27,070 nucleotides of DNA, taken from contig CAJWLY010000003.1 of the NCBI GenBank assembly GCA_913043155.1, positions 1 through 27,070 on the forward strand, written 5' to 3'. Below the pieces are notes generated by a model. That model was given only the letters and a program-made list of their open reading frames with translations, did not search any database and was not told where the DNA came from. Shown piece after piece: positions 16,706 to 23,554 of this stretch. Both the position numbers and the translations under genes were made by a program. This DNA comes from an uncultured Nitrospinaceae bacterium. GTDB lineage: Bacteria; Nitrospinota; Nitrospinia; Nitrospinales; VA-1. Within the stretch, counting starts at the first letter, position 1; the number at the start of each line of letters is the position of its first letter.

Positions 16706-17734
16706 ATGTTTAGCACCCAAGGGATCGTTAAGCCAAAACGATTAGAATTTGAAAAGAAAACAAAGTCGGATTTCTACGGAAAATTTTCTGCTGGACCGTT
16801 CGAGCAGGGGTACGGAGTGACCATCGGCAACTCGATTCGCAGGATGCTTTTGTCTTCTATTGAGGGAGCCGCTATCGTCGGCGTCAGGTTTGAAGGAGTT
16901 TATCATGAGTTCTCGGCTATCCCTGGAGTCCTCGAAGATGTGACCGAAATCATTCTCAATCTCAAGCAAGTGCATCTCAAAATGGAAAATGAGGTCTCGG
17001 AAAAACGGATTTGTCTTCAGAAGGATCAGGCGGGTAAAGTTTACGCTAAGGATATTGCGGACAATGCGCAGGTTACCGTTCTTAATCCAGATCATCATAT
17101 CGCGACGATTGACGAGAGCGGCGAACTGAATATGGAAATGATAGTGCGCAAGGGCCGCGGCTATGTGCCGGCCGAAAATCAGGATATGGAAGGGGAGTCA
17201 GTTCAAATGATTCCCATAGACGCAATCTTTTCACCCATTGAAAAGGTGCGCTATCATATCGAGCATACACGGGTCGGGCAGTCCACGGATTACGATTCGC
17301 TAGTCATGGAGCTGTGGACCAATGGAGGCATCATTCCTGATGACGCAGTGGCACATGCGGCCAAGATTTTAAAGGACCATATGCAAGTCTTCATCAATTT
17401 CGATGAAGAACCCGAACCGGCTCAGACGCAGGTCGATGAAAAGAAGAAGACATTAATCGTCAGCCTAACTAGGAGTGTGGAGGAGCTGGAACTTTCGGTT
17501 CGTTCCTACAACTGTTTAAAAAACGCTAACATTCAGTCCATTGCTGAGTTGGTGCAGAAAACCGATTCCGAAATGCTCAAGACTCGGAATTTTGGACGCA
17601 AATCGCTTAACGAAATCAAAGAAATCCTCGAAGGTATGGGCCTGCATCTAGGCATGAAGCTTGAGGAAGATGATTTGAAGCAGATTGCTCAGGCAGGGAG
17701 GAAACCCGAAGTCGGAACCGACGTAGAACTTTAA
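16706..17734 (+). CDS. rpoA: RNA polymerase subunit alpha
   Basis: Alpha is the dimerising scaffold of RNA polymerase; its C-terminal domain binds UP elements and activators. The 342-residue product has the N-terminal domain with GPFEQGYGVTIGNSIRRMLL and a C-terminal domain with LSVRSYNCLKNANIQSIAEL and GRKSLNEIKEILEGMGLHLG, which contains the arginine corresponding to E. coli Arg265. Length is slightly above E. coli's 329. CGGAGA precedes the ATG. In the 71 nt upstream I see only a weak TTGAAA-N17-TAATTG promoter-like match, so an extra promoter is possible but unproven. Confidence 0.97.
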   Translation: MFSTQGIVKPKRLEFEKKTKSDFYGKFSAGPFEQGYGVTIGNSIRRMLLSSIEGAAIVGVRFEGVYHEFSAIPGVLEDVTEIILNLKQVHLKMENEVSEKRICLQKDQAGKVYAKDIADNAQVTVLNPDHHIATIDESGELNMEMIVRKGRGYVPAENQDMEGESVQMIPIDAIFSPIEKVRYHIEHTRVGQSTDYDSLVMELWTNGGIIPDDAVAHAAKILKDHMQVFINFDEEPEPAQTQVDEKKKTLIVSLTRSVEELELSVRSYNCLKNANIQSIAELVQKTDSEMLKTRNFGRKSLNEIKEILEGMGLHLGMKLEEDDLKQIAQAGRKPEVGTDVEL

Positions 17735-17780
17735 CTGAACAGCGTGAAGGAAAATTTATTTCAGGAGATAATGTAGGGTT

Positions 17781-18374
17781 ATGCGTCATTTGAAAGCGGG
17801 TAGAAAGTTCGGGCGCACATCGGCGCACCGGAAAGCGTTATTTAGAAATATGGTGACCGCCTTGATTGAGCGGGAGCGCATTCGTACTACTCTTGCCAAA
17901 GCCAAGGAATTGCGTGGTAAGGTTGAAAAGACCATCACGCTTGGAAAAAAGGGAACTCTACATGCCCGGCGCCACGCGTTGCGACTGGTGGCCGATAGAG
18001 ATTCCCTGAAAAAAATATTTGGTCCACTCGCCGAGCGTTATGCGAACCGCCCCGGAGGGTACACTCGGATCATCAAGCTCGGCCATCGGCATGGGGATGA
18101 CGCTCCGATGGTTTTCATCGAGTTGGTCGACCGGGAGGGCGAAGCAGTTTCGAAACCCCCCGCCAAGGGGAAGAAAGATACTAAGGCGCCCACCCAAAAA
18201 GCGGCGCCTGAAAAATCCAAGCCTACAAAAGAGAAGAAGGGTGGGGGCGAGAAGAAAAAAGCCCCAGAAAAGAAAGCAAAAGCTCCTACCGGAAAAACTG
18301 CCACTAAAAAGGCGGTTCCTGCTAAAAAGAAAGAAAAGAAAAAAGACGATAATGACAAGGGCGGGAAGAAATAG
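17781..18374 (+). CDS. rplQ: 50S ribosomal protein L17 with long basic C-terminal tail
   Basis: L17 lies near the tunnel exit on the 50S surface. Residues 1-120 are a complete L17 (MRHLKAGRKFGRTSAHRKAL, LFRNMVTALIERERIRTT, and the PGGYTRIIKL motif), about the usual full length of the family. Residues 121-197 form an extra tail made almost only of Lys, Ala, Pro, Glu, Thr and Gly. The tail is in frame with no sign of a frameshift. It resembles disordered, histone-like or RNA-binding tails in composition; its role is unknown. It is the last gene of the cluster, with the next gene convergent 60 nt away. Confidence 0.95.
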   Translation: MRHLKAGRKFGRTSAHRKALFRNMVTALIERERIRTTLAKAKELRGKVEKTITLGKKGTLHARRHALRLVADRDSLKKIFGPLAERYANRPGGYTRIIKLGHRHGDDAPMVFIELVDREGEAVSKPPAKGKKDTKAPTQKAAPEKSKPTKEKKGGGEKKKAPEKKAKAPTGKTATKKAVPAKKKEKKKDDNDKGGKK

Positions 18375-18382
18375 CTCCGCCC
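18359..18382. terminator. Weak hairpin at the end of rplQ
   Basis: GGGCGG at 18359-18364 pairs with CCGCCC at 18377-18382 around a 12-nt loop containing the rplQ stop codon. It lies between convergent rplQ and the - strand gene at 18435. Neither side is followed immediately by a run of T: the + side continues GATTGATCGG, and the - side reaches a T-rich stretch only about 14 nt later. It may help end transcription, but it is not a convincing intrinsic terminator. Confidence 0.3.
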
Positions 18383-18434
18383 GATTGATCGGTCACCCGC
18401 GTTTGCGTTGCAGTATTCTTTCCTGTAAGTCCTC

Positions 18435-18851
18435 CTATACGCAGTTTGGACGTACGCCCGTTGGTTCCTGCCTAAATCGGTGATTCGTGTTTTCCTTAAT
18501 GTACATCAGTAGGTCATCATAGCTTTTGAAATGCTCGCTGAAACCGTAGTTGTCCCCTGAGTATTCGCAGTTCTCCGTGCTGTGCTTCCTACAGATATAG
18601 GGTCGGTGATCGTATATCGCGCACTTATTGTCAGAAGTTAGAAAATTGCAGCGATTATTGACCATGATGTACCAGTCGTTTCGGTCAATATAAATCGATA
18701 CCTTCTCATGAGCCAGTTTCCACAACAGGATTTCATAATCCTGCCGGTCTTCGGGTTCGTCGATTTCAAAAGAGAAATAGTTACAGCAGAAAGCCGGAAG
18801 GCATTTCTCACACTGATGTATATTATCTCGCTTGCCGTTCTTTTTGCTCAT
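18435..18851 (-). CDS. YkgJ-family cysteine cluster protein
   Basis: This 138-residue protein has the cysteine pattern of the YkgJ/CxxCxxCC putative zinc- or iron-chelating family: Cys14, 17, 22, 23 near the N terminus (CEKCLPAFCC), then Cys68, Cys77 and Cys87 in the context CNFLTSDNKCAIYDHRPYIC, with the family's Tyr-x-x-Arg-Pro-x-x-Cys-Arg ending. Cys95 and Cys137 are extra. No signal peptide or membrane segment is seen. Biochemical function of the family is not established. A good AGAGGA lies 7 nt before the ATG. It runs opposite to the ribosomal cluster, convergent with rplQ, and about 440 nt ahead of it lies a radical SAM gene on the same strand. Confidence 0.85.
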   Translation of the reverse strand: MSKKNGKRDNIHQCEKCLPAFCCNYFSFEIDEPEDRQDYEILLWKLAHEKVSIYIDRNDWYIMVNNRCNFLTSDNKCAIYDHRPYICRKHSTENCEYSGDNYGFSEHFKSYDDLLMYIKENTNHRFRQEPTGVRPNCV

Positions 18852-18932
18852 ACAAAGTTCCTCTCATTTGCATTGGTTCCATCTCGAGTGGTCATGCGGC
18901 TCGCCTGTGGCGCTACAGAGATGTAAGGAGGC

Positions 18933-18961
18933 ATTCTGCAACCAAAATCCATTCAAGTCAA
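18933..18961 (-). promoter_or_regulatory. Candidate sigma70-type promoter for the YkgJ-family gene
   Basis: On the - strand TTGACT (complement of 18956-18961) and CAGAAT (complement of 18933-18938) are spaced by 17 nt, scoring 5/6 and 4/6 against TTGACA and TATAAT. Predicted transcription would begin about 75 nt ahead of the start codon at 18851. The match is by eye only. Confidence 0.35.
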
Positions 18962-19077
18962 TTATGGGATGTTTTTTTTAGATTCACGACAGGTAGCGGC
19001 CTGCGCTGGTAAATTAATAATCCTTGCAATCTCTACAAAGTTTCAGGGCAATAGTTTTCACTGGATAAACGAGAGAA

Positions 19078-19206
19078 ATGAACAGCCATAGCAAAGGATT
19101 TAGGGGTCTCGCGAGCGCTGATTGGTTCCAAAAAGTAGTCGAGCGACAGGCAACGTATTTTTTTCACTATAAGCAAGGATGGTACTATTTAGCCAAAACA
19201 GACTGA
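19078..19206 (+). CDS. Possible small protein of 42 residues, unrecognised
   Basis: An ATG at 19078 opens 42 codons ending in TGA at 19204-19206. The predicted peptide begins MNSHSKGFRGLASADWFQKV and continues with an aromatic-rich half including YFFHYKQGWYYLAKTD. A GAGAG lies very close to the ATG (2 nt), which is poor spacing. A short palindrome CCCGATCTCGGG starts directly after the stop. I recognise no family. The aromatic, mixed-charge composition is protein-like, but an ORF of this length is expected by chance in such a gap, so the call is doubtful. Confidence 0.25.
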   Translation: MNSHSKGFRGLASADWFQKVVERQATYFFHYKQGWYYLAKTD

Positions 19207-19289
19207 CCCGATCTCGGGCGGCAACATTTAGCAAAAGGCTGTTACCTAGATCCCTCTCAAGGAGTTGCCGGATCCTAAACCTAAACTTC

Positions 19290-20273
19290 CTAGTTTTCCA
19301 GAAACACCTTGAATAGAGATTTTCGGGTGTCGAACCGGTATAGGCCTTCCTGCCGGGCGATTTTCATCGTTTCTTCCACTTCTTCAGGCGTGGTATGACG
19401 GTTGATCTCGGGATACTTATTTGCACTTACCTTCCAGGCAGGGTGGTACTGAGGCATGATATTGATAAGGGTGTGGGGCGAGATTTCTTCTGCGAGGTAG
19501 CGCATGATGTTTCGGGCATCTTTTGCCGCGTCGGGCATCACTAGATGTCGCATCAAGACCCCTCGCATGGCCAATCCGTTCTCGTTGAAGGCCAAGTCGC
19601 CTACCTGTCGGTGCATTTCCTTGATCGCCTGGCGCGCTGTGTCCGGGTAATTTTTTGCAATCAAAAATTTCTTTGACAGGTCCGCGTTCCAGTATTTGAA
19701 ATCAGGCATATAGATGTCCACCACCCCGTCCATCAGTCGAATACTATCCATCGAGTCGTAAGCGCCAGTGTTGTAAACCAGCGGGATGGAAAGTCCCAGC
19801 TGCACTGCTAGGGGCAGAGCCTCCAAGATCTGCGGAACGACGTGCTCTGGCGTCACGAAATTGATATTGTGGCAACCCCGCTTTTGCAGGTCGATCATCA
19901 TCAAGGCAAGCTGCTCAGGTTCCACCTCGACCCCTTCACCCTCTTGGCTGATGTTGCTGTTCTGGCAAAAAACGCATTTCAAGTTGCACATCGAGAAAAA
20001 GATGGTACCGCTCCCCTTGGTGCCCTTTAGGCAGTCCTCTTCGCCGAAATGCGGGAAGGCGCTCGAGACGGTGGCATGCCGTCCGGTTTTGCAAAGTGCT
20101 TTTTCGTCTTTCAGCCGGTTGATCTCACAGTTGTGCGGGCAGACCTTGCAGTTTTCCAGGTGTTTGAGTGCTTCCCGCGAGCGGCGGTATAGCTCTCCCG
20201 AGCGAAACAATTTCATATACGCTGGCTCGAAGTTCTCTGACCGAGTAGCGAACGATGGTATTTTCTTCGACAT
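19290..20273 (-). CDS. Radical SAM protein of the PflX/COG1313 type
   Basis: The 327-residue protein resembles uncharacterised radical SAM proteins related to pyruvate formate-lyase activating enzymes. The radical SAM cluster motif CNLKCVFC provides Cys96, Cys100 and Cys103. Ahead of it lies a second cysteine set (42, 45, 49, 61; CKVCPHNC then LCKTG) typical of this subfamily, followed by FPHFGEEDCLKGTKGSGTIF. Further family blocks are GCHNINFVTPEHVVPQILEA and VDIYMPDFKYW. No pyruvate formate-lyase-like partner lies nearby, so its substrate is unknown. The start at 20273 has only a weak AAGAA upstream. It may be monocistronic. Confidence 0.85.
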   Translation of the reverse strand: MSKKIPSFATRSENFEPAYMKLFRSGELYRRSREALKHLENCKVCPHNCEINRLKDEKALCKTGRHATVSSAFPHFGEEDCLKGTKGSGTIFFSMCNLKCVFCQNSNISQEGEGVEVEPEQLALMMIDLQKRGCHNINFVTPEHVVPQILEALPLAVQLGLSIPLVYNTGAYDSMDSIRLMDGVVDIYMPDFKYWNADLSKKFLIAKNYPDTARQAIKEMHRQVGDLAFNENGLAMRGVLMRHLVMPDAAKDARNIMRYLAEEISPHTLINIMPQYHPAWKVSANKYPEINRHTTPEEVEETMKIARQEGLYRFDTRKSLFKVFLEN

Positions 20274-20368
20274 GGTTCTTTTTAAGAATAGCGGAAGTTC
20301 TCATCCTATTTTACCGCAATTAGGCCACGTGAGCGTGCCTATCAGGTTTGAAGAGAGCATCGTTAGAA

Positions 20369-20498
20369 GGTCCCCCCCCATTCAAGGGGGCCTGAATCTG
20401 TAGGAAACCGCCTAGGTTAGGTCTTTGATCTTGATGGGTTCCGGCGAGAAAATGACGTAAGGTGCGGTTTGCGAAGCTTATCCATTTGAGGGGGGGGG
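20369..20498. repeat. Inverted repeat of C8 and G9 tracts
   Basis: The C8 tract at 20372-20379 plus TCAA at 20382-20385 is complementary to TTGA at 20486-20489 plus the G9 tract at 20490-20498, leaving a 2-nt bulge (A20380, T20381) and a loop of about 100 nt. The same C tract can instead pair locally with GGGGG at 20386-20390 (stem 20369-20392), and ATTCA at 20380-20384 can pair with TGAAT at 20393-20397. These pairings are mutually exclusive. Confidence 0.45.
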
Positions 20499-20730
20499 CT
20501 GTGGGTAGTGCGTGGGGAAAATCGAAATGGGGTGGGTGTTCCCCGTGGGTCTCTTGCGGTTCGGGCGGGAAAAAGTATTGACAATGGGAACTGAAGCCGG
20601 TACCGTGTCAGCGAATTCCAAAACTTGCCTAGAAACCCCCAGACAACCATTGAGCGAGATAGCGCCTTTAGGGGCCTGCGTTGGGCGACACATATCTTAT
20701 AAAAAGCAGAAATCCCCAAGTATACCTTTT

Positions 20731-20758
20731 TTGATAAAACGTTGTCTCGTCGCATAAA
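20731..20758 (+). promoter_or_regulatory. Candidate sigma70-type promoter for rho
   Basis: TTGATA at 20731-20736 and CATAAA at 20753-20758 are separated by 16 nt, 5/6 and 4/6 matches to the consensus. Transcription would start near 20765, giving a leader of about 45 nt before the rho ATG. Called by eye. Confidence 0.35.
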
Positions 20759-20808
20759 GACCTGAATCCAGCCTAATATTAACTCTCCATTGACTCAAAA
20801 CCACTCAC

Positions 20809-22059
20809 ATGAACATTGAAGAATTAAAATCCAAGACTATTTCTGAACTTACCAGCATTGCGAAAGAGCTTAAAATTCAGGGTCACAGCGGGTTACGCAA
20901 GCAGGACTTGATCTTTAAAATTCTCGAAGCCAAAACCGAAAAAGATGGTCTGATGTTCGGGCAGGGGGTACTAGAAATCCTGCCCGATGGATTCGGTTTT
21001 CTCCGCGCCCCGACCTATAACTATCTTCCAGGTCCGGACGACATATACGTTTCGCCGTCGCAGATTCGAAAATTTGATATGCGTACGGGAGACACGATTT
21101 CCGGGCAGATTCGCCCCCCCAAGGAAAGCGAGCGGTATTTTGCCCTCCTCAAGGTCGAGGCTATCAACTTTGAGAATCCAAGCAAGACTAAAGAGAAGAT
21201 TTTGTTTGATAACCTGACCCCGCTGTACCCGGAAGAACGAATACGCTTGGAAACACCAGCTGGTACCGATTACAGTGCCCGTATCATGGACTTGATGACG
21301 CCTATCGGTAAGGGCCAGCGTGGGTTGATCGTTGCCCCGCCGCGAACCGGCAAGACCATGCTACTGCAGTCGATCGCGAATAGCATCAGCACCAACTTTC
21401 CCGAAGTCGTTCTCATCGTTCTGCTGATCGATGAGAGGCCGGAAGAGGTGACCGACATGATACGTTCAGTGCGAGGCGAGGTCATCAGTTCGACCTTCGA
21501 CGAGCCGGCGCAACGGCACGTTCAAGTTGCCGAGATGGTGATCGAGAAGGCCAAGCGTCTGGTCGAGCACAATCGGGACGTGGTGATCCTACTGGATAGC
21601 ATCACGCGCTTGGCACGGGCATATAACGCCATTGTGCCGCCTAGCGGTAAGGTGCTTTCGGGTGGTGTTGACTCCAACGCTCTCCAGCGGCCCAAGCGTT
21701 TTTTTGGTGCGGCACGCAACTTGGAGGAAGGTGGTAGCCTCACCATCATCGCCACCGCGCTCATCGATACCGGAAGCCGGATGGACGACGTCATCTTTGA
21801 AGAATTTAAAGGCACCGGCAATATGGAGATTGTTCTCGACCGGAAACTGGCGGATAAACGGACCTTCCCGTCCATCGACATCAATCGGTCGGGAACTCGG
21901 AAAGAAGAGCTCCTCATGCCTCCGGAAGATCTCCAGCGGGTCTGGCTGCTAAGAAAAGTTTTGCTCCCCATGGGTATCCATGATACGATGGACCTCCTCC
22001 TGGCAAAAATGAAGGAAACCAAGACCAACGCCGATTTCTTGTCGACCATGAACTCGTAG
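20809..22059 (+). CDS. rho: Transcription termination factor Rho
   Basis: Rho is the hexameric RNA-dependent ATPase/helicase that ends transcription of untranslated RNA. The 416-residue product has the N-terminal helical domain (MNIEELKSKTISELTSIAKE), the RNA-binding OB fold with DGFGFLR at 60-66, and the ATPase domain with P-loop APPRTGKT at about 176-183. The Walker B/DERPEEVTDMIRSVRGEV region and the secondary RNA-binding segment with GKVLSGGVDSNALQRPKRFF follow. Length is close to E. coli's 419 with no lineage-specific insert. No Shine-Dalgarno precedes the ATG. rpmE begins 13 nt after its stop. Confidence 0.97.
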   Translation: MNIEELKSKTISELTSIAKELKIQGHSGLRKQDLIFKILEAKTEKDGLMFGQGVLEILPDGFGFLRAPTYNYLPGPDDIYVSPSQIRKFDMRTGDTISGQIRPPKESERYFALLKVEAINFENPSKTKEKILFDNLTPLYPEERIRLETPAGTDYSARIMDLMTPIGKGQRGLIVAPPRTGKTMLLQSIANSISTNFPEVVLIVLLIDERPEEVTDMIRSVRGEVISSTFDEPAQRHVQVAEMVIEKAKRLVEHNRDVVILLDSITRLARAYNAIVPPSGKVLSGGVDSNALQRPKRFFGAARNLEEGGSLTIIATALIDTGSRMDDVIFEEFKGTGNMEIVLDRKLADKRTFPSIDINRSGTRKEELLMPPEDLQRVWLLRKVLLPMGIHDTMDLLLAKMKETKTNADFLSTMNS

Positions 22060-22072
22060 CACGGGGAAGCTT

Positions 22073-22309
22073 ATGAAAGCAGATATTCATCCAAAGTATT
22101 TCGAAGTCACCATCCATTGTGCCTGTGGGCATGAGGTCAAGACTCACTCCACCGTGAAGGATGTGCATGTTGAAATATGCTCCAACTGCCATCCGTTTTA
22201 CACCGGAAAACAAAAGCTTCTCGACACTGCCGGGCGTATAGAAAAATTCAATCGTAAATACGGCAAAACCAAGTCCGGGCAACCTTCCGAAGCCGCCGCA
22301 CCCGAGTAG
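22073..22309 (+). CDS. rpmE: 50S ribosomal protein L31, zinc form
   Basis: L31 bridges the 50S central protuberance and the 30S head. The 78-residue product starts MKADIHPKYFEVTIHCACGH and carries the zinc ligand set Cys16, Cys18, Cys36 and Cys39 (CAC, CSNC), followed by HPFYTGKQKLLDTAGRIEKF. A short Ala/Pro/Glu-rich tail ends it. It follows rho by 13 nt with GGGGAAGC ahead of its ATG, a common pairing in many bacteria, suggesting cotranscription. Confidence 0.96.
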   Translation: MKADIHPKYFEVTIHCACGHEVKTHSTVKDVHVEICSNCHPFYTGKQKLLDTAGRIEKFNRKYGKTKSGQPSEAAAPE

Positions 22310-22327
22310 TCCCCCCCCTATCCGTTT

Positions 22328-22352
22328 TGGGCACTGCCCATTCTTTACTTTT
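22328..22352 (+). terminator. Weak candidate terminator after rpmE
   Basis: TGGGC at 22328-22332 pairs with GCCCA at 22336-22340 around a 3-nt loop, followed by a T-rich stretch TTCTTTACTTTT. A C8 tract at 22311-22318 lies just before it. The 5-bp stem is short, so termination would be partial at best; readthrough into prfA 44 nt further on is likely. Confidence 0.35.
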
Positions 22353-22395
22353 CCCATTGATATTGAACTCATGTGTCTTTTAGGCGAGTTTTTTT

Positions 22396-23469
22396 ATGTT
22401 TACTAAACTACAGGAAGTTGAAAAACGGTATAACGATTTGAACAAGCTGTTGAGCGATCCCCTGGTCATCGCTCAGCAGCCTGAGTTCCAGCAGTATGCC
22501 CGGGAGCAGTCCGATCTAACCCCCATTGTCAGTGAATTCCGTGAGCTCAAAAAACTACAGAAGGAATTGGAGGGAAATGAGAAGATCCTGAAGGAGGAAA
22601 CCGACGAGGAAATATTGGCTTTGGCACGCGATGAACTGGCCGGACTAATGGACCAAGTGAGGGAGTCGGAGCAACGGCTCAAAGTAATGCTTTTGCCCAA
22701 GGACCCTCGCGACGAACGCAGTGTCATCATGGAAATCCGTGCTGGGACGGGTGGAGAGGAAGCCTCGTTGTTTGCCGCTGACTTATTCCGTATGTACACG
22801 CGTTACGCTGAGGCCAAAAAATGGAAGACAGAAATCCTGAGCCAGAGCGATACCGGAAAGGGCGGATTCAAGGAGGTGATCCTTAACATTCAGGGGAAAG
22901 CGGTTTACAGTAAACTAAAATTTGAAAGTGGGACGCACCGGGTGCAACGAGTGCCCGATACAGAAAGCCAGGGACGGATACACACCTCTGCGGTGACCGT
23001 CGCTATCCTGCCACAGGTGGACGATATTGATATAAAGATCAATCCGGCCGAGCTTAAGGTCGATGTTTTTCGCTCTTCGGGTCCGGGCGGACAAAGCGTG
23101 AATACCACCGACTCGGCAGTGCGTATCACTCATGTCCCCACCGGGCTGATCGTTACCTGTCAAGATGAGAAGTCCCAGCACAAGAACAAGGACAAGGCTA
23201 TGAAGGTGCTTCGCGCTCGACTCTACGATCAGGAACAGCGCAAACAACAGGACGAACTGGCCCGCGAAAGAAAACAACAGGTCGGATCCGGTGACCGCAG
23301 CGAGCGCATACGGACCTATAATTTTCCACAGGAACGCGTGACCGATCACCGTATCGGACTCACCCTGCACAAGCTCAGCCAAACCATGGAGGGGAGCCTT
23401 GATGAAATCATCGATGCCCTCAACATTTACTATCAGTCCGAAGCCCTCAGACAAAGCCACTCGGCATGA
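22396..23469 (+). CDS. prfA: Peptide chain release factor 1
   Basis: RF1 recognises UAA and UAG stop codons and triggers peptide release. The 357-residue product carries the codon-recognition PxT motif as Pro-Asp-Thr at 187-189 (VPDTESQGRIHTSA), where E. coli has Pro-Ala-Thr, and the catalytic GGQ at 231-233 in SSGPGGQSVNTTDSAVR. The PxT rather than SPF motif separates it from RF2. AGGCGAG lies about 8 nt before the ATG. The downstream gene prmC encodes the enzyme that methylates the GGQ glutamine, so enzyme and substrate are neighbours. Confidence 0.97.
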   Translation: MFTKLQEVEKRYNDLNKLLSDPLVIAQQPEFQQYAREQSDLTPIVSEFRELKKLQKELEGNEKILKEETDEEILALARDELAGLMDQVRESEQRLKVMLLPKDPRDERSVIMEIRAGTGGEEASLFAADLFRMYTRYAEAKKWKTEILSQSDTGKGGFKEVILNIQGKAVYSKLKFESGTHRVQRVPDTESQGRIHTSAVTVAILPQVDDIDIKINPAELKVDVFRSSGPGGQSVNTTDSAVRITHVPTGLIVTCQDEKSQHKNKDKAMKVLRARLYDQEQRKQQDELARERKQQVGSGDRSERIRTYNFPQERVTDHRIGLTLHKLSQTMEGSLDEIIDALNIYYQSEALRQSHSA

Positions 23470-23554
23470 GCTTAATAATGGTAGGTTAATGATGTATCCA
23501 CATGAACCTGAAAAACCTGTACACTTTTAGCCTACCGCTCCTGTGGTTTTCAGT

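Larger units (their letters stand above)
18852..19289. other. 438-nt intergenic region between the two - strand genes
   Basis: No clear gene covers this stretch. It holds the candidate promoter for the YkgJ-family gene (18933-18961), a doubtful 42-codon + strand ORF (19078-19206) and a short palindrome CCCGATCTCGGG at 19207-19218, which could be a weak end signal for the radical SAM gene on the - strand. I find no tRNA, no repeat array and no long T-tract terminator. Confidence 0.6.
20274..20808. other. 535-nt divergent intergenic region ahead of rho
   Basis: This region lies between the divergent radical SAM and rho genes. It holds a C8 tract (20372-20379), a G9 tract (20490-20498), local hairpins around the C tract, an isolated perfect TTGACA at 20578-20583 without a good -10, and a better promoter candidate at 20731-20758. 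A + strand ORF of 81 codons at 20512-20757 lacks a ribosome binding site and any recognisable family and is not called. No tRNA or mobile element is seen. Confidence 0.6.

Noticed and set aside
20578..20606. Perfect TTGACA with TACCGT at 17-nt spacing as the rho promoter
   Set aside because: The -10 matches only 3 of 6 positions; the candidate at 20731-20758 is better balanced and nearer to rho.
20512..20757. 81-codon + strand frame in the rho upstream region, considered as a rho leader peptide
   Set aside because: No ribosome binding site, no family resemblance, and it overlaps the better promoter candidate for rho.
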